Shown here one piece after another: positions 33,829-45,100 of a stretch of DNA of 64,000 nucleotides. The stretch is from Elmis aenea (taxonomy: Eukaryota > Arthropoda > Insecta > Coleoptera > Elmidae), in the NCBI GenBank assembly GCA_947652605.1, contig OX393582.1, positions 16,268,544-16,332,543 of the forward strand, in the 5' to 3' direction. Numbering within the stretch: position 1 is the first letter of the stretch; each line of letters opens with the position of its first letter. A program made the translations under genes and the position numbers. Below the pieces are notes generated by a model, which saw nothing but the letters and a program-made list of their open reading frames with translations, did no database searches and was not told the DNA's origin.

Positions 33829-35157
33829 GTTTCCTTTGAATTGTCACTAACGTCAAACAAAATTTAAAATCAAAGTCAACCGATCACTGTTTAAAAAATA
33901 AAAACGAAAATCGTTTCATGTTATTTTATTTATTGTAAGTATTATAACCTTCATATCTTTCACGTTAGTTTTTTTTCGCGACATTTTTATTAAAACGAAT
34001 CAAGGAAAATTAACAAGAATCAGAAACTCTTACTAGTACGGCATTACTTGGCGAATGCAGAACGGAATGAAATGGTCGAACTGAAATAATATGTATTAGT
34101 GACGTCGTTCGCCTAGGTCAGTAAGTAGAGAAACTCTTTATTTACCTATTATAGCTGTTCAATTAGTTAAAAGCCACTTTCTAGATTGAAAAAATTGAGA
34201 AAATTAGTCTGAAAATTCTGAAAGACTTTTACGCGGTAGTAGAGCAACTGTCACTTTACAAAATCGTATTTTAGTTCGCAAAAAAAATTATTACTGGTTT
34301 TCAATTTGCACAAAGATCACGTGTTAATATTTACATACAATCTCGCACTATTCAAAACTGACCGGCAATTACTTTAAGCGCATATCTTCTTCAGTTCCTG
34401 CAACATTGTTTTTTGTCCCTGTTACGTTATATACGTTCAAGTAATAACGTACATTTCTCAATAAATCACAATGCGGCTATTAAACATTCTTTGTTAAGTT
34501 GCGCGACTTAAATTTCGAATTATTAACGGAATATTTCGTGCATTTAGAGTTTGTGCGCGCGTAACTGTAACGCCGAAGTAAACCGCAACTCTTAGATCAC
34601 TGGAACCGGTACCGTAACTAATATTAAAATGGCACTTGTAATTAATTCGTCGATTACCGATTCTTAATTCATCACAAAATATCGGATTGACTGCTTGCAG
34701 CGTTTGTGTAAGTCGACAACTAAACCGATGATCGGGGCTTTTTCTTGAGCATGCGGTCGATACATTGTTAGTAGGTCATTGAAAGAAAGTAGGCACAACA
34801 TGCAGTTGTTATACCGCGTTAGTCTTTCTGAAAACGCTTCAAATTATTAATGGCATTGTTAGAACACTACAAAACCGGATGATAGTTTGTGATCGATCCG
34901 GTTTCAGAAGTAAAACAAACAAAAAACTATGTCGTCTTGTTAAAACAACTCTCTCATAGATTTTCTTAGGTATTGTATGTGTTAGGGTTTCTCTCCCGGA
35001 ATCCCGGGATCCGAGAATTTCGGTCCATTTTAACCTATTTTATATTTCCAGGGAATTACTTATCATGCCGAGAAATCTCGGGATATTTAAAAACTGTTAT
35101 TTTCGTTTATTTTATGTTTAAATCTTTGTATAACAATTTCATAAATATTAGAATCTA
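33829..35157. other. PLA2 upstream region
   Basis: Largely non-repetitive with local CpG-rich patches (about 34540-34760), plausible as PLA2 promoter/5' UTR. No TATA box is confidently assigned. About 34981-35110 is a solo terminal piece of the TAGGGTTTCTC/CCCGGGA element found complete at 50515-51893. Confidence 0.45.
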
Positions 35158-36695
35158 CACTGACCGGCACAATTAACCGCCCACTTTTAAAATTCGAGAT
35201 ATTTGCCAGTTTAATTATTTCTCACTTTTAATATTAATTATAATCAACTATAAACTAAATCAGGAATTGAAAAAACAAACGAATAACAAAATTTAAATGT
35301 GTTTTTTATTACAAAAGTAAACATTTTACAAAAAGGTCCTTAATTGCAAACAATACCGGAGCTCTACAATTACACATTACAAACTGTATGGTACCTAATT
35401 GTTTTTCAACATTTTAATAACGTGTATTGCCTCCACGTGCTCTGATGACTTGCTGGAGGCGATTAGGAAGACCATCGATGATATCCTGGATGTCTGTTTG
35501 CGGTATGTTGTCCCATTCCTCTTGCAATGTTGTTGGTACATGTAATCGACTTTTTATGCGCCTCTTTAGATTGTCCCATACATGCTCTATAGGACTGAGG
35601 TCGGGACTCCGTGCAGGCCAATCCAATCTTTGGAAGCCCACAGTATCCAAGTACTCGGAAACGATTCTGGCTACGTGTGACCGCGCGTTATCGTGCATTA
35701 ATTGGAAATCTTCACCAATAAATGGCCCAAATGGCACGACATGCTCTTCCAATATATCTTACAAGTACCGGAGAGCTGTCAATCCACCACGTTCGAATAC
35801 CACTAAGTCAGTGCGAGCCTCGTACGATATGCCGCCCCAAACCATTACCGACCCACCGTGGTAACTCACGGTTTCGACCATTGTACAGGGTGCAAATCGT
35901 TCGTTTGGGCGTCTGTACACTCGCTGTCGTCCATCTGGTCCTCTTAAACATATTCTCGACTCGTCCGAGAAAAGAACATTCTTCCATTGGTTCACAGACC
36001 ATTGCACGTGTACTTGGGCAAAACGAAGTCGAGCTCTCCGGTGCTGCGGGAGTAATTCTGGACCTCGAGCTGGTTTCAAAGCTGTTAAATTTTTTTCAGT
36101 CAACCTTTTTCTTACAGTTCTTTCACTAATGCTGACCCCTCGTACTTCATACAATAATTGGTTACGGGCATGCGTTGCAGTAGTGACGCGATTTCTTAAC
36201 ACCGTATTTATCATAAATCTGTCGTCTTGAGCAGATGAGCACCCTCACCTGGTCTTCGAGTATACAAGCCGGTCTCCCGGCATGTGGTACTATTGTACGG
36301 GGCACCCCCAGCATACGAGCCACGTAACGTTGACTCCGGCCATCGTCTACCAACGCGACAGCCCTAGCTACAGTAGCCGCATCCATAGGCAGTATTTGTT
36401 GTCGTTATGGTAATTAAACTTTATAAGAATGAATAGCAAACACAAATGTAACACCAAACTTGAACTAAACTATAGCAATTACGAACAAATGAACTCAAAA
36501 GATTACGGCTCCTCCCTCCTCCAACGCTTAATACGAAAAGAACGGATTTTAACAAAATACAGGTATACAGTTAAGTACCCGTTTGTATTTCGTTTGTGTT
36601 TTTAATTGATTGTACTTAATATTAAAAGTGAGAAATAATGAAACTGGCAAATATCTCGAATTTTAGAAGTGGGCGGTTAATTGTGCCGGTGAGTG
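35158..36695 (-). mobile_element. 1.54-kb Tc1-type DNA transposon, nearly intact
   Basis: Terminal inverted repeats of about 85 bp (ACCGGCACAATTAACCGCCC ... AAATATCTCGAATTTTA) bound a full-length transposase gene on the minus strand. Clean TA duplication is not readable: the left flank has TA directly, while the right has TTTTA. The high arm identity and few lesions suggest a recent arrival. Confidence 0.9.
35414..36386 (-). pseudogene. Tc1 transposase, DD34E, one frameshift and one nonsense codon
   Basis: Cuts and pastes its element by recognising the terminal repeats. The N-terminal paired-like helix-turn-helix begins MDAATVARAVALVDDGRSQ and RYVARMLGVPRT; the frame then shifts near 36210-36225. 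The rest follows in one frame: VSISERTVRKRL, WKNVLFSDESRI (first Asp), GGSVMVWGGIS, MHDNARSHVA (second Asp) and SPDLSPIEHVWD (Glu), with exactly 34 residues between the last two acidic residues. An in-frame TAA at 35759-35761 replaces the Gln usual in YLQDIL-type sequences, just before DILEEHVVPF. Plus-strand ORFs over this region are shadows. Confidence 0.92.
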
Positions 36696-36739
36696 TTTTA
36701 TGGTTATCTAGTTATCTTATATTATATTATGTATAATAA

Positions 36740-37640
36740 ATATTCCCTTTCTATCTACTCATATGGTGTAAGGGTGGAATTTTCCATACACCCAAAATTA
36801 GTTCTTTATAAAAATTTTCCATTCCTTTCTAGTCTGTCCTAGATTCTTTGATTCTACCCACGTTTTTTCTTTTTTCTTCAAGATTTTTCCCAGTGCGTTG
36901 TATCAATTTTCCTTTGGTCTTCATCTTTTTTTTTTAAACCTGGCATTTTACTTTCCCATGCTCTTTTAACTGGTATTAAGCTGTCCAAATCTTTGGTGTC
37001 CCCACCCAAGCTGTATTTGTTCTATGAATTTTTCAGTGGGTTCTATCTTTAATTCTTCTCTTATTTGGACATTTTTAATTCTATCTTTTTTTGTTACTCC
37101 TTTCACCCTTCTTAAGTATTTCATCTCAGCTGCTTCAATTTTGCTCTTATCTTTTTTTGATAACACCCGTGTTTCGCAGCCATTATGTGAGAATTGGTCT
37201 GTAGATTGATTTGTATACTTTCATTTTTGTTTCTTTTGAGATTTCTGTTTTGTTTATGAGTCCTTTCCTCAGTACAAATTATACTCTATTGGCCTTTTGT
37301 ATTCTATCATTCCGTTCAATATCTTGTAAAAGCATCTGACTCCATATTCTTGCTTATTATACAATTTCTTTTCTTTGTATAGGCAATTAGTGGATCTGAT
37401 TAGTTTGCTGCTAACATTTCTTTTTTTCTAGGCTTTTCAAAAAAAAAATTGTGGAACTTTATCAAACGCCTATTTTCATATCTAAAAAAGCTTGATAAAC
37501 CGTTTTTGATCTTGTGAAATTTCTACATTATAATTTCTTTTAAAGTAAACACGTGATCTTGAGTACTTCTGTTTTTCCGGAATCCACTTTGCGTTTCTGT
37601 TAAAGTTGGTTCAGTTTCCTTACATAGTCTCTTCAATTAT
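36740..37640 (-). pseudogene. Non-LTR retrotransposon reverse transcriptase fragment
   Basis: On the minus strand about 37640-37480 gives TQSGFRKNRSTQDHVFTLK, the RT fingers motif before the palm of insect LINEs. 37166-36966 gives KIEAAEMKYLRRVKGVTKKDRI, REELKIEP and QLGWGHQR, the conserved C-terminal segment of the same ORF2 ('AEMKFLRR..G.TR.D.I.N'). Several frameshifts and stops separate them, and the palm and YADD are mostly lost. Confidence 0.75.
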
Positions 37641-37649
37641 TTGTTCAAA

Positions 37650-38433
37650 TTAGAAAAATAATCCCAGACATATACATTATTCTGAAATCGTACCTGGATA
37701 ACAGATATTTTCAGGTAAAATACAAGGAGGAATACTCATCGTTGTGTCCAGTAAAATCAGGTGTACCACAGGGCAGCATATTGGGACCAGTGCTATATTT
37801 ACTATATACAGCTGACTTACCAACTACAGCAAACAGCATGACCGCTACCTATACGGATGACACTGCTGTCCTAGTTAGGCACAAAGATCCATACTGCAAA
37901 ATAACCTAAATAAAGTTACACATTAAAACCAACGAAGCAAAGTTCAGATCACTTTCACTCTGAAAAAGGGCAACTGCCCCCCCTGTCCAACTAAACAATC
38001 ATCAACTTACTCAAGCTAAAGAAGCAAAATATCTAGGTATCCACATGGACTAACTTGGAGAAAACATATATTTACAAAAAGAAAGCAACTCGGTCTCAAA
38101 CTACAAAAAAATTACTGGATTATGGGAAAGAAATCAAGATTATCTATTGAAAACAAGCTCCTGATTTATAAATCTATCCTAAAACCTATCTGGACCTACG
38201 GTGTTCAATTGTGCGGATCGGCTTCTAACTCGAATATTGAAATACTGATTGTGAACGCGCCGTGGTACGAGCCGAATGAGGTAATCCAACGCGATCTTCA
38301 GTGCGGATCTGCGGAATTACAGTGCTAAATACCGACAGAGACTCGATGGTCATCCCAACAGACTGGCAAAACCACTACTCTCAAAAAACAACCAACATCG
38401 TAGGCGTTATAACCCTAAACACCTCATTAACAG
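37650..38433 (+). pseudogene. Jockey-type LINE reverse transcriptase fragment
   Basis: Reads IILKSYLDNRYFQVKY, SGVPQGSILGPVLYLLYTADLP, then TATYTDDTAVL (YADD altered to YTDD). Later come SIENKLLIYKSILKPIWTYG, IVNAPWYEPNEVIQRDL and YRQRLDGHPNRLAKPL, the order of the Jockey RT and C-terminus. It is 5'-truncated with frameshifts, so inactive. It abuts the foldback at 38475. Confidence 0.85.
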
Positions 38434-38474
38434 ATTTTAAGTAGCATAGCAAAAACCCCAGAGACCACAAAAAT

Positions 38475-39200
38475 CTAACCAGGGAAGGTCACGATACGTT
38501 GTCGCTAAAATTTGATTGAGGCTGTGTTTGTTGCATCAAGAACATCAAAACTAAATGTTTTGCAGAGTTATACGTGCCACTGGCCATTTTCTTCGAAAAA
38601 AATAGGGAAAAAACTGAAAATTTGAAAAATAAAAGTAATTATTGCGATTGCGTTGGCCATGAAATCGTCAGAGATAAGATCGAAATTTTTCCATTTACCA
38701 ATGCGCGCATCCTTTGCAAGTGAAATGGTTCAAAGTTTTTGAAATAATCTTAAACGGTTCCGGAGAAAAACGCGAAAAACGAGACCTTTGTAAAAACGGT
38801 ATTCCCTATGTTAATGGCCTATGCAAGTCGCATAGATATAGTAATACAAATACACGACAACTTCTTAAATCATAGCGCTTATGCAGGGGTTTCGTTTTTG
38901 ACGTTTTTCTCCGGAACCGTTTGAGATTTTTTCAAAAACTTTGCACCATTTTACTTGCAAAGGATGCGCGCATTGTTAAATGGAAAAATTTAGATTTTGT
39001 CTCTGACCGTTTCATGGTCAACGCGATCGCAGAAATGACCTTTTTATACCAATTTTTCAGTTTTTCCCCTATTTTTCCGAAGGTAATGGCCAGTGGCACG
39101 TATAACTCTGGAAAACCTTTAGTTTTAATGGCCTTGATGCAATAAACACAGCCCTAATCAATTTCTAGCGACAACGTATCGTGACCCTCTCTTGTAAGTA
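38475..39200. mobile_element. Foldback element, family GGTCACGATACG (copy 2)
   Basis: Same arms and both end types as 27407-28113, in opposite overall orientation: starts 'taaccagggaaggtcacg', ends with the inverse of 'acttacaagagaggg'. The arms share 'gagttatacgtgccactgg', 'aacggttccggagaaaaacg' and 'tgcaagtcgcatag'. The ORF at 38921-39145 is an arm artefact. Confidence 0.8.
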
Positions 39201-39841
39201 AATCGTAAGGAGATATGTCACTGGACAAACTCCAGTACGTCAGTACTTTGTCATAATAAATTGCTGAATGTCCCTGGACAAATTGCAAAATACTGGGATT
39301 TAAAAAAAAAGATTCAGACGTCAAAATTAAATAGAAAAGTCTTATAAACGTGTGGGCTCTGACTTTTCTTCACAATAATGCATAACCGCTTGTAATTGTT
39401 GATTTAGCTGCGTTTACAATACATTATTTGCTAAGCTTCTATTAAGTCAAATGTTAAGTAAACTACATTTTTGGCGTTGATAATACGACTGTTCCTTTAG
39501 CATAAGGTTAAATTGGTAAAAAAAAAACGTTTTAGCCCTGGTTGAGACGGACACTTCTATTAACTATGGTTAATTTATTGGTAAGAAGAAATTACGTGAC
39601 AGAGAAGGAAATTAAACTCATATTTAGATAAAAACTAATACTCTTACAAAATTTTAAATATTAGATTAAAGGATTAAATGTCGAACTAAACTTCTTTGTA
39701 CATGAAAAGACAAAAAAATTTAAAATATAGTAAGGCGTAACCATATCTCAACAACTTAAGCAATTTTTTATGTGCCCATCAAAGAAACTATATCAAAAAT
39801 AAATACTCATGTAAACGGGAAAAATCCCAATAAACAAAGTA
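39201..39841. other. AT-rich intergenic DNA, no gene seen
   Basis: No conserved frame or clear terminal repeats. Confidence 0.4.
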
Positions 39842-40344
39842 ACTCAAAAAGTCTGCAACAAATAAAAAAGTTTTTTATTGTCGATTCCTCAGTAAATTTT
39901 ATTCTTGATAAGAATTGGTGTATGGCCTATGGCATTAAACTAATTTTAAGATGAAAAAAGTTCAATAAAGATTCATATGACACTAGATTTCAGAGATTTT
40001 AGAAATATTCGTAGGAGTAAAGTTAGGGTGATTAGACGTCTCGATTTTTCGGGATTTGTTCTTAATTTTGGTTCAATGTCCCGATGTTCCCAAAATGTAT
40101 TTTCGGGACTATTGTGTCCCTGTTTTCAAAAACTTCCTATAATATTATTTAGTTATCGTGTATAGACAATTCACAATAAAATGTTGATATTTCTTAAAAA
40201 CCCTTTGAAAAATTTATTTTCTTGTCTATGTACGTCTGCTTAGAAAAAATCTTCCAAGTGTTCAAAGTATGTAGAGTATTTTCGGTAAAATAATATGAGA
40301 AGAATGTGTCTTATACATAATAAAGATGAGACATATTTTTGATA

Positions 40345-40930
40345 ACATTGTGATGGGTGTCCCAAAAGTGATTACTATTTTGGTGAATTAAGGTGTGTTT
40401 AAAAAAATTATATTCTGGCACAATGGCTTGTCCATTATTATACAAATGTATGCCTATAAAAGGCAGAAAGATAATTAGGAGAATAGTGGGGGTGGGAGGG
40501 AGCAGAACAGATGATTGATATATAAAAAGAACGAACAATTTTTAAAGAAGCGACCACAGAAAAAGTAATAAAAGCCAGAAAGATACAATGGCTAGGACAT
40601 ATTGAGAGAAGGGAGGACAGCAGAATAATAAAAGAGATGGGGAAAGAACCCACATACAAGAAAAAAGAGGAAGACCTTGAAAAAAGATGGAGAGAGGCTG
40701 TGGAGGCAGAACTAAGAGAGAAAAACATAATGAATTGGAGGAAGAAAGCGAAAGAGAGGAGAGTTTGGAAGAACATTACTAAGCTCTGGGTCTAAACGAC
40801 CTGCGAAATGGCTTTTATAAAAAAGTTGGATTTTCTTACACGATTTCTTAAATACATAAGTTTGTATAATAATTAACATATTGTACCAAAATTCACCAAA
40901 GTAGATAGTCACTTTTGAGATACTGTATTT
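40345..40930. mobile_element. Foldback of the GGGTGTCCCAAAAGTG family split by a LINE tail
   Basis: Left arm 40345-40455 and inverted right arm 40800-40925 match the element at 49327-49683 ('attttggtgaattaa', 'attatacaaa'). Between them is LINE-derived DNA. Confidence 0.5.
40505..40795 (+). pseudogene. LINE ORF2 3' end
   Basis: Reads KARKIQWLGHIERREDSRI, then KKKRGRP, KRWREAVEAEL and WRKKAKERRVWKNIT before a stop near 40795. This is the conserved tail of insect LINE ORF2 ('LRW.GHV.RM......GRRPRGRPRKRW...V..D'). The GRP is followed by a nonsense codon. It is a 5'-truncated, inactive copy. Confidence 0.75.
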
Positions 40931-41395
40931 TGGAAATAAATTTTTGAAAATCGGTGTAACCAAAAAAATGTACTTTTTATTTTTTTAGTCGTCATGTTCC
41001 GATTTTTAGTTGTACCGCTACACGTGTAGTTTCCATGAAAACTACACGTGTAGCTAAGCTACGCACTTGTATTACAAGGCTTGTAAGTTTCGAGAAACAG
41101 AGCCCTGGTCACTTTAAGTCGGCCTAAGTTAAGTGCACTTGTTTTAAAAGTTACGAAAAAAGTTTATATAAAATGTATAGCAGATTGTTTTTATAAATCT
41201 TTTTTGTAACCCTCCGAAAAAGGGCTCCCCTTTTTTTCTAAAATTTCTAAAGTCGCTAAAATCTAGTGCCATATAAATGTTAATCGAACTATTTTAAACA
41301 ACATTAGTTTTAGACCAAACTTTCCAAGAATAAAATTTTCTAAGAAATCAATAACAATTTTTTTCACTTTGTTGCAGACTATTTGAATGACGCTG

Positions 41396-41930
41396 TTTAC
41401 AAAACACTGGCCACTTAAAATTTGACGTCGTAATAAAAAACATCGAAGACAATTTGTACCTAATACATACATTTAATTATTTCAGTTGTGCTAAAAATAA
41501 ATTAAAATTGGGTATTCTTAATATTATGGCCAAGGACTGTGAGTTTTTTTGTTGTTAGGTTCATTCTCTTACAATAATTATAACCCCCTCGGCCCCTTAA
41601 ACGCGAAGGCCGTATCGTTCTATAATATGCATATGATTATGCGTACTTTCAATAACTTAAAGATATCAACCAACTGTCTTAGTAAGCAGTTTCATTACTT
41701 GAAAGTCAATATCTAGTAGTTAAACGTCCTATAAATATTTAATGCATATTTCCTGTTTAAAAATTCCGGGTTGTACGTTTCGCACGCGATATGAATTTTT
41801 CACAAGTATACAGGAGGTTCAAGAGATATGATTATCGTGGGTTAGTTTCCCATTCACATCATAGAATTACATGAGTCTATTAATTAGTAAGATTAAGTAA
41901 TATATTTGAATTGTTTGTTCACAACAATAG
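41396..41930. other. Non-repetitive DNA upstream of the gag-like gene's 5' exon
   Basis: No transposon ends were recognised. It is the natural place for a promoter/5' UTR or an upstream intron of the 41976 gene. 'ttcacaacaatag' at 41918-41930 could be a splice acceptor, which would extend the frame N-terminally to 41931. Confidence 0.4.
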
Positions 41931-41949
41931 AACGACTTCATCCCAGTGA

Positions 41950-41979
41950 ATGTATGTACACCTCGTCGAAAGGTCATGA
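41950..41979 (+). promoter_or_regulatory. Nine-residue upstream ORF overlapping the main start by ATGA
   Basis: ATG at 41950 opens a 9-codon frame ending in TGA at 41977-41979, which overlaps the proposed main ATG (41976-41978) as ATGA. Such an overlap could permit termination-reinitiation. It only matters if transcription starts upstream and 41931 is not an acceptor. Confidence 0.4.
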
Positions 41980-42143
41980 GCTTGGTGGGGTGGCAGAAGA
42001 CCGACCAACGGGACGATCAGACCGACGGCAATAACGAGAAAAACCAAAAACAAATTGAAGAAAAAAATGCTGCTTCACAACCTGTTGAAGGCGGAGCCGC
42101 TGACGGGCTCTCCGAAATTAATAGTTCTTCGTCGAGTTCGGAT
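41976..42143 (+). CDS. 5' coding exon of the candidate gag-like gene
   Basis: Starts MSLVGWQKTDQRDD and continues Asn/Gln/Lys/Glu-rich to EINSSSSSSD, 56 residues, then a strong GTAAGAG donor. The frame has less AT bias than the flanks and no transposon similarity that I recognise. The ATG has G at -3. The frame is also open upstream to a TAG at 41928-41930 that may be a splice acceptor, so the true start could be further 5'. Confidence 0.5.
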
Positions 42144-45100
42144 GTAAGAGAATTTAACACTAATTATATAGTTATGAAATACAGGTAGTGGTTTAAACAA
42201 TTTCATTTATTGAGTAAACAACACGATTGATGTACAGGGTGGACCAAATTCCAGTGTTCTACGAGGTAGCTTGGTTATCATGATAGTTGGCGGAAATGTG
42301 ATGTTCGTCTCTTGGGTTATTTATTTGAGATAAAGATGCCAATGTTATTAGATTTTTTATATCATTTTAAATTTTGGCACTACAGACAAAAAAAAAGATA
42401 TTTCATGGTTTTTAAAATGTGCTATAACTTCTTTATTCATAAAATAAAACTAAATCTTATGCAGATTTTTAGTAAAAAAAAATATGCTTAATTTAATAAA
42501 CATTTTTAAGAATTTCTAACTATCTCGACTATTGAAATATGAAGTAATTTTTCCAATTGTTGCAAAATAGAATCGAAATATGGCCAATTTAGTGATTGCC
42601 ATGATTTCGAACTCAAATGAAACTTGCAATTAAAAACAACTAAACGTCATATTCATTCAAGTAAATTTTTAAACAAATTCGTGCATTATTTTGTATTTTA
42701 TATCTATTTGTTGTGGTATTGTGACCATGACCAAATTAGAACACTGAAAAGTTTAATATGTTAGAAGTTTACATTGAAAGTGCCAAAAACGTGGATGCTG
42801 CTAAAGAGTTAACTTGGAAAAGACGTTTAGTTGTTTTTTAATTGCCAACACCACTTGTTTGCGAAATCATGGCAAACTATAATAATTCAATTTTTACGAA
42901 ATTGGCCATATCTCGCTTATTTTGTGCAACAAATATACAAAAGTATATATTTTTGAAAAACTAAAAAATGCTCTTTCATTAAAGCAATGGCCTACTAAAA
43001 TTTCCATTAAAAACATATAAGTTAACTTTACATCTCAAAAGTCAAGGTTGTTTTAAAAAAAAATTAAAAACGTTTTTGAATTAGAAATAAAAATGTTTAT
43101 TAAAAAAACCTGCATATCATTTAGTTCTTCATTTATAAATAAGGAATTTACAGTAAATTTTTAAAAAACGATATAGTTTCATTTTTCATCTGTAGTGCCA
43201 AAATGGAAAGAGGTATAAAAAAATAACCCAAGAGACCGATATCAGATTTTTGCTAACTGTTATGGTTACCGAGATATCCTGTAAAACATTCGAACTTGGT
43301 CCACCCTGTACAGGTTTCTCATTTTCTATAAAAAGCGAGGTGTCTCGATTATTATTAAAAAAGAAAAAATAACCAATAACATACAAAAACAATCTAAAGC
43401 TTATTTGCAACAACTGTTTTTGACGCCCTCCTATTGATTTTTTTAAATTCTTCATAACTGTCATTTGTTAATATATGTCACCACGACCCTGAGATTCTTC
43501 GATAGCTCCTTTATTAATGAAAATATCAAAAAATGTTTAATACAAATATTGTGCGAACCTATTTTCTACATAACCTAAAATTATTTTCAAATATACAGGG
43601 CGTTTCGTTTGACCGGCACATACAAAAATTTAATTTTTTTAAATAGAACACCCTGTATATTTTTACATTTTTGGATTCCTCTTAAAATTTACTTTAAAAA
43701 TGTATAAGGTTATATGGGTCTTAAGTCAACCGTTTTCGTAAAATTTACATTTTTGTGAAAATTTTGAGCGATACAGCACTTTCAATTTTTTTTAACATTA
43801 AAGTTATTTAAAAAAGCGGTAAAATTTCGTTTAAAACTTAGATTGACAATAGATTAATTAACACTTTGCGCTAGCTACATTTTAAAAATATTATACAGGG
43901 TGTTTTTTACGCTTGGTCAAACTTGTGAAACTTTAAACATCGATGTCATTTTTCTTAAATGGAACACCCTGTATATTTTTACATTTTCTTGTAGAGAATT
44001 TAATTGTGTTTCGAAATTATTAAGCATGTCCTATACCTAAAGTTAATATTTTTCGAGCTATCTCAATTTTTATTAGTATTACTAAGGCAATTAAAATATT
44101 TTAAAGTGGGCTATGGACTTAAGTTGTAATTTTTCAAAGAATTTTTAAACAAAAGAATAAAAAGAGCTGCAACTTTAATTTTAGGCTAAAAATTTTACCG
44201 AAATTTATCGTATAAATTGTTCAAGATTATGTCCTTGTTCTACGCAAAGCCGTAGACCTTGTCTGAAAGACTAGCTCCCTTTATAACATTTCGGGGGTTA
44301 TACCATCAAAAGCAACACGAATCCTGTTCTGCACATCTTCAGCGGTTGTTGGGGGGTCTTGATACACCTGTTTTATGGGTCCCCACAAAAATAAATCTAT
44401 AGGGGTAAGATCAGGTGACCTAGGTGGCCAGGAGATTGGTCTACCTCGCCCTATCCATCTATTAGGATATTCTGTGTTCGGCAACTGCATTACTTGCTGT
44501 GTTGCTTTTAATGGTATAACCCCCGAAATGTTATCAAGAGTGCTAGAGTCTTTGAGACAACATCTACGGCTGTGCGTAGAACATGAACAAGGATATAATT
44601 TTAAACAATTTATACGATAAATTTCGGGGAAAAGGGGTACATTATTGGACTAAAATTAAAGTTGGAGCTCTTTTTATTTTTTTGTTTAAAAATTCTTTGA
44701 AAAATTACGGCTTATGTCCATGGCCGACTTTAAAATATTTTAATTGCCTTAGTAATACTAATAAAAATCGAGATAACTCGAAAAATATTAATTTTAGGTA
44801 TAGGACATGCTTAATAATTTCGAAACACAATTAAATTCTCTACAAGAAAATGTAAAAATATACAGGGTGTTACATTTAAGAAAAATGACTTATCGATGTT
44901 TAAAGTTTCACAAGTTTGACCAAGCGTAAAAAACACCCTGTATAATATTTTTAAAATGTAGCTAGCGCAAAGTGTTAATTAATCTATTGTCAATCTAAGT
45001 TTTAAACGAAATTTTACCGCTTTTTTAAATAACTTTAATGTTAAAAAAAATTGAAAGTGCTGTATCGCTCAAAATTTTCACAAAAATGTAAATTTTACGA

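Larger units (their letters stand above)
39842..41395. mobile_element. Interrupted foldback of the AAAAAGTCTGCAACAAAT family
   Basis: Left arm about 39842-40022 and inverted right arm about 41215-41395 share 'aaaaagtctgcaacaaa', 'cagaaaattttattctt', 'ggcattaaactaatttt'-like and 'acactagattt' with the complete element at 62299-63081. The interval between the arms holds at least three other insertions: a hAT-like fragment at about 40025-40125 ('gggtgattagacgtctcg', 'tttttcgggat'), a CAGGGTGTCC-type foldback, and a LINE tail. Confidence 0.6.

Noticed and set aside
35427..36129. Two long plus-strand ORFs (145 and 135 codons)
   Set aside because: They are antisense shadows of the Tc1 transposase on the minus strand, which has the family motifs.
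41931..41975. N-terminal extension of the gag-like gene's first exon
   Set aside because: The frame is open and an acceptor-like TAG precedes it, but the sequence alone cannot decide between an upstream coding exon and 5' UTR; the ATG at 41976 was kept.
43186..43464. 92-codon minus-strand ORF
   Set aside because: Runs across the boundary of a foldback element into unrelated flank, so it is not a conserved unit.
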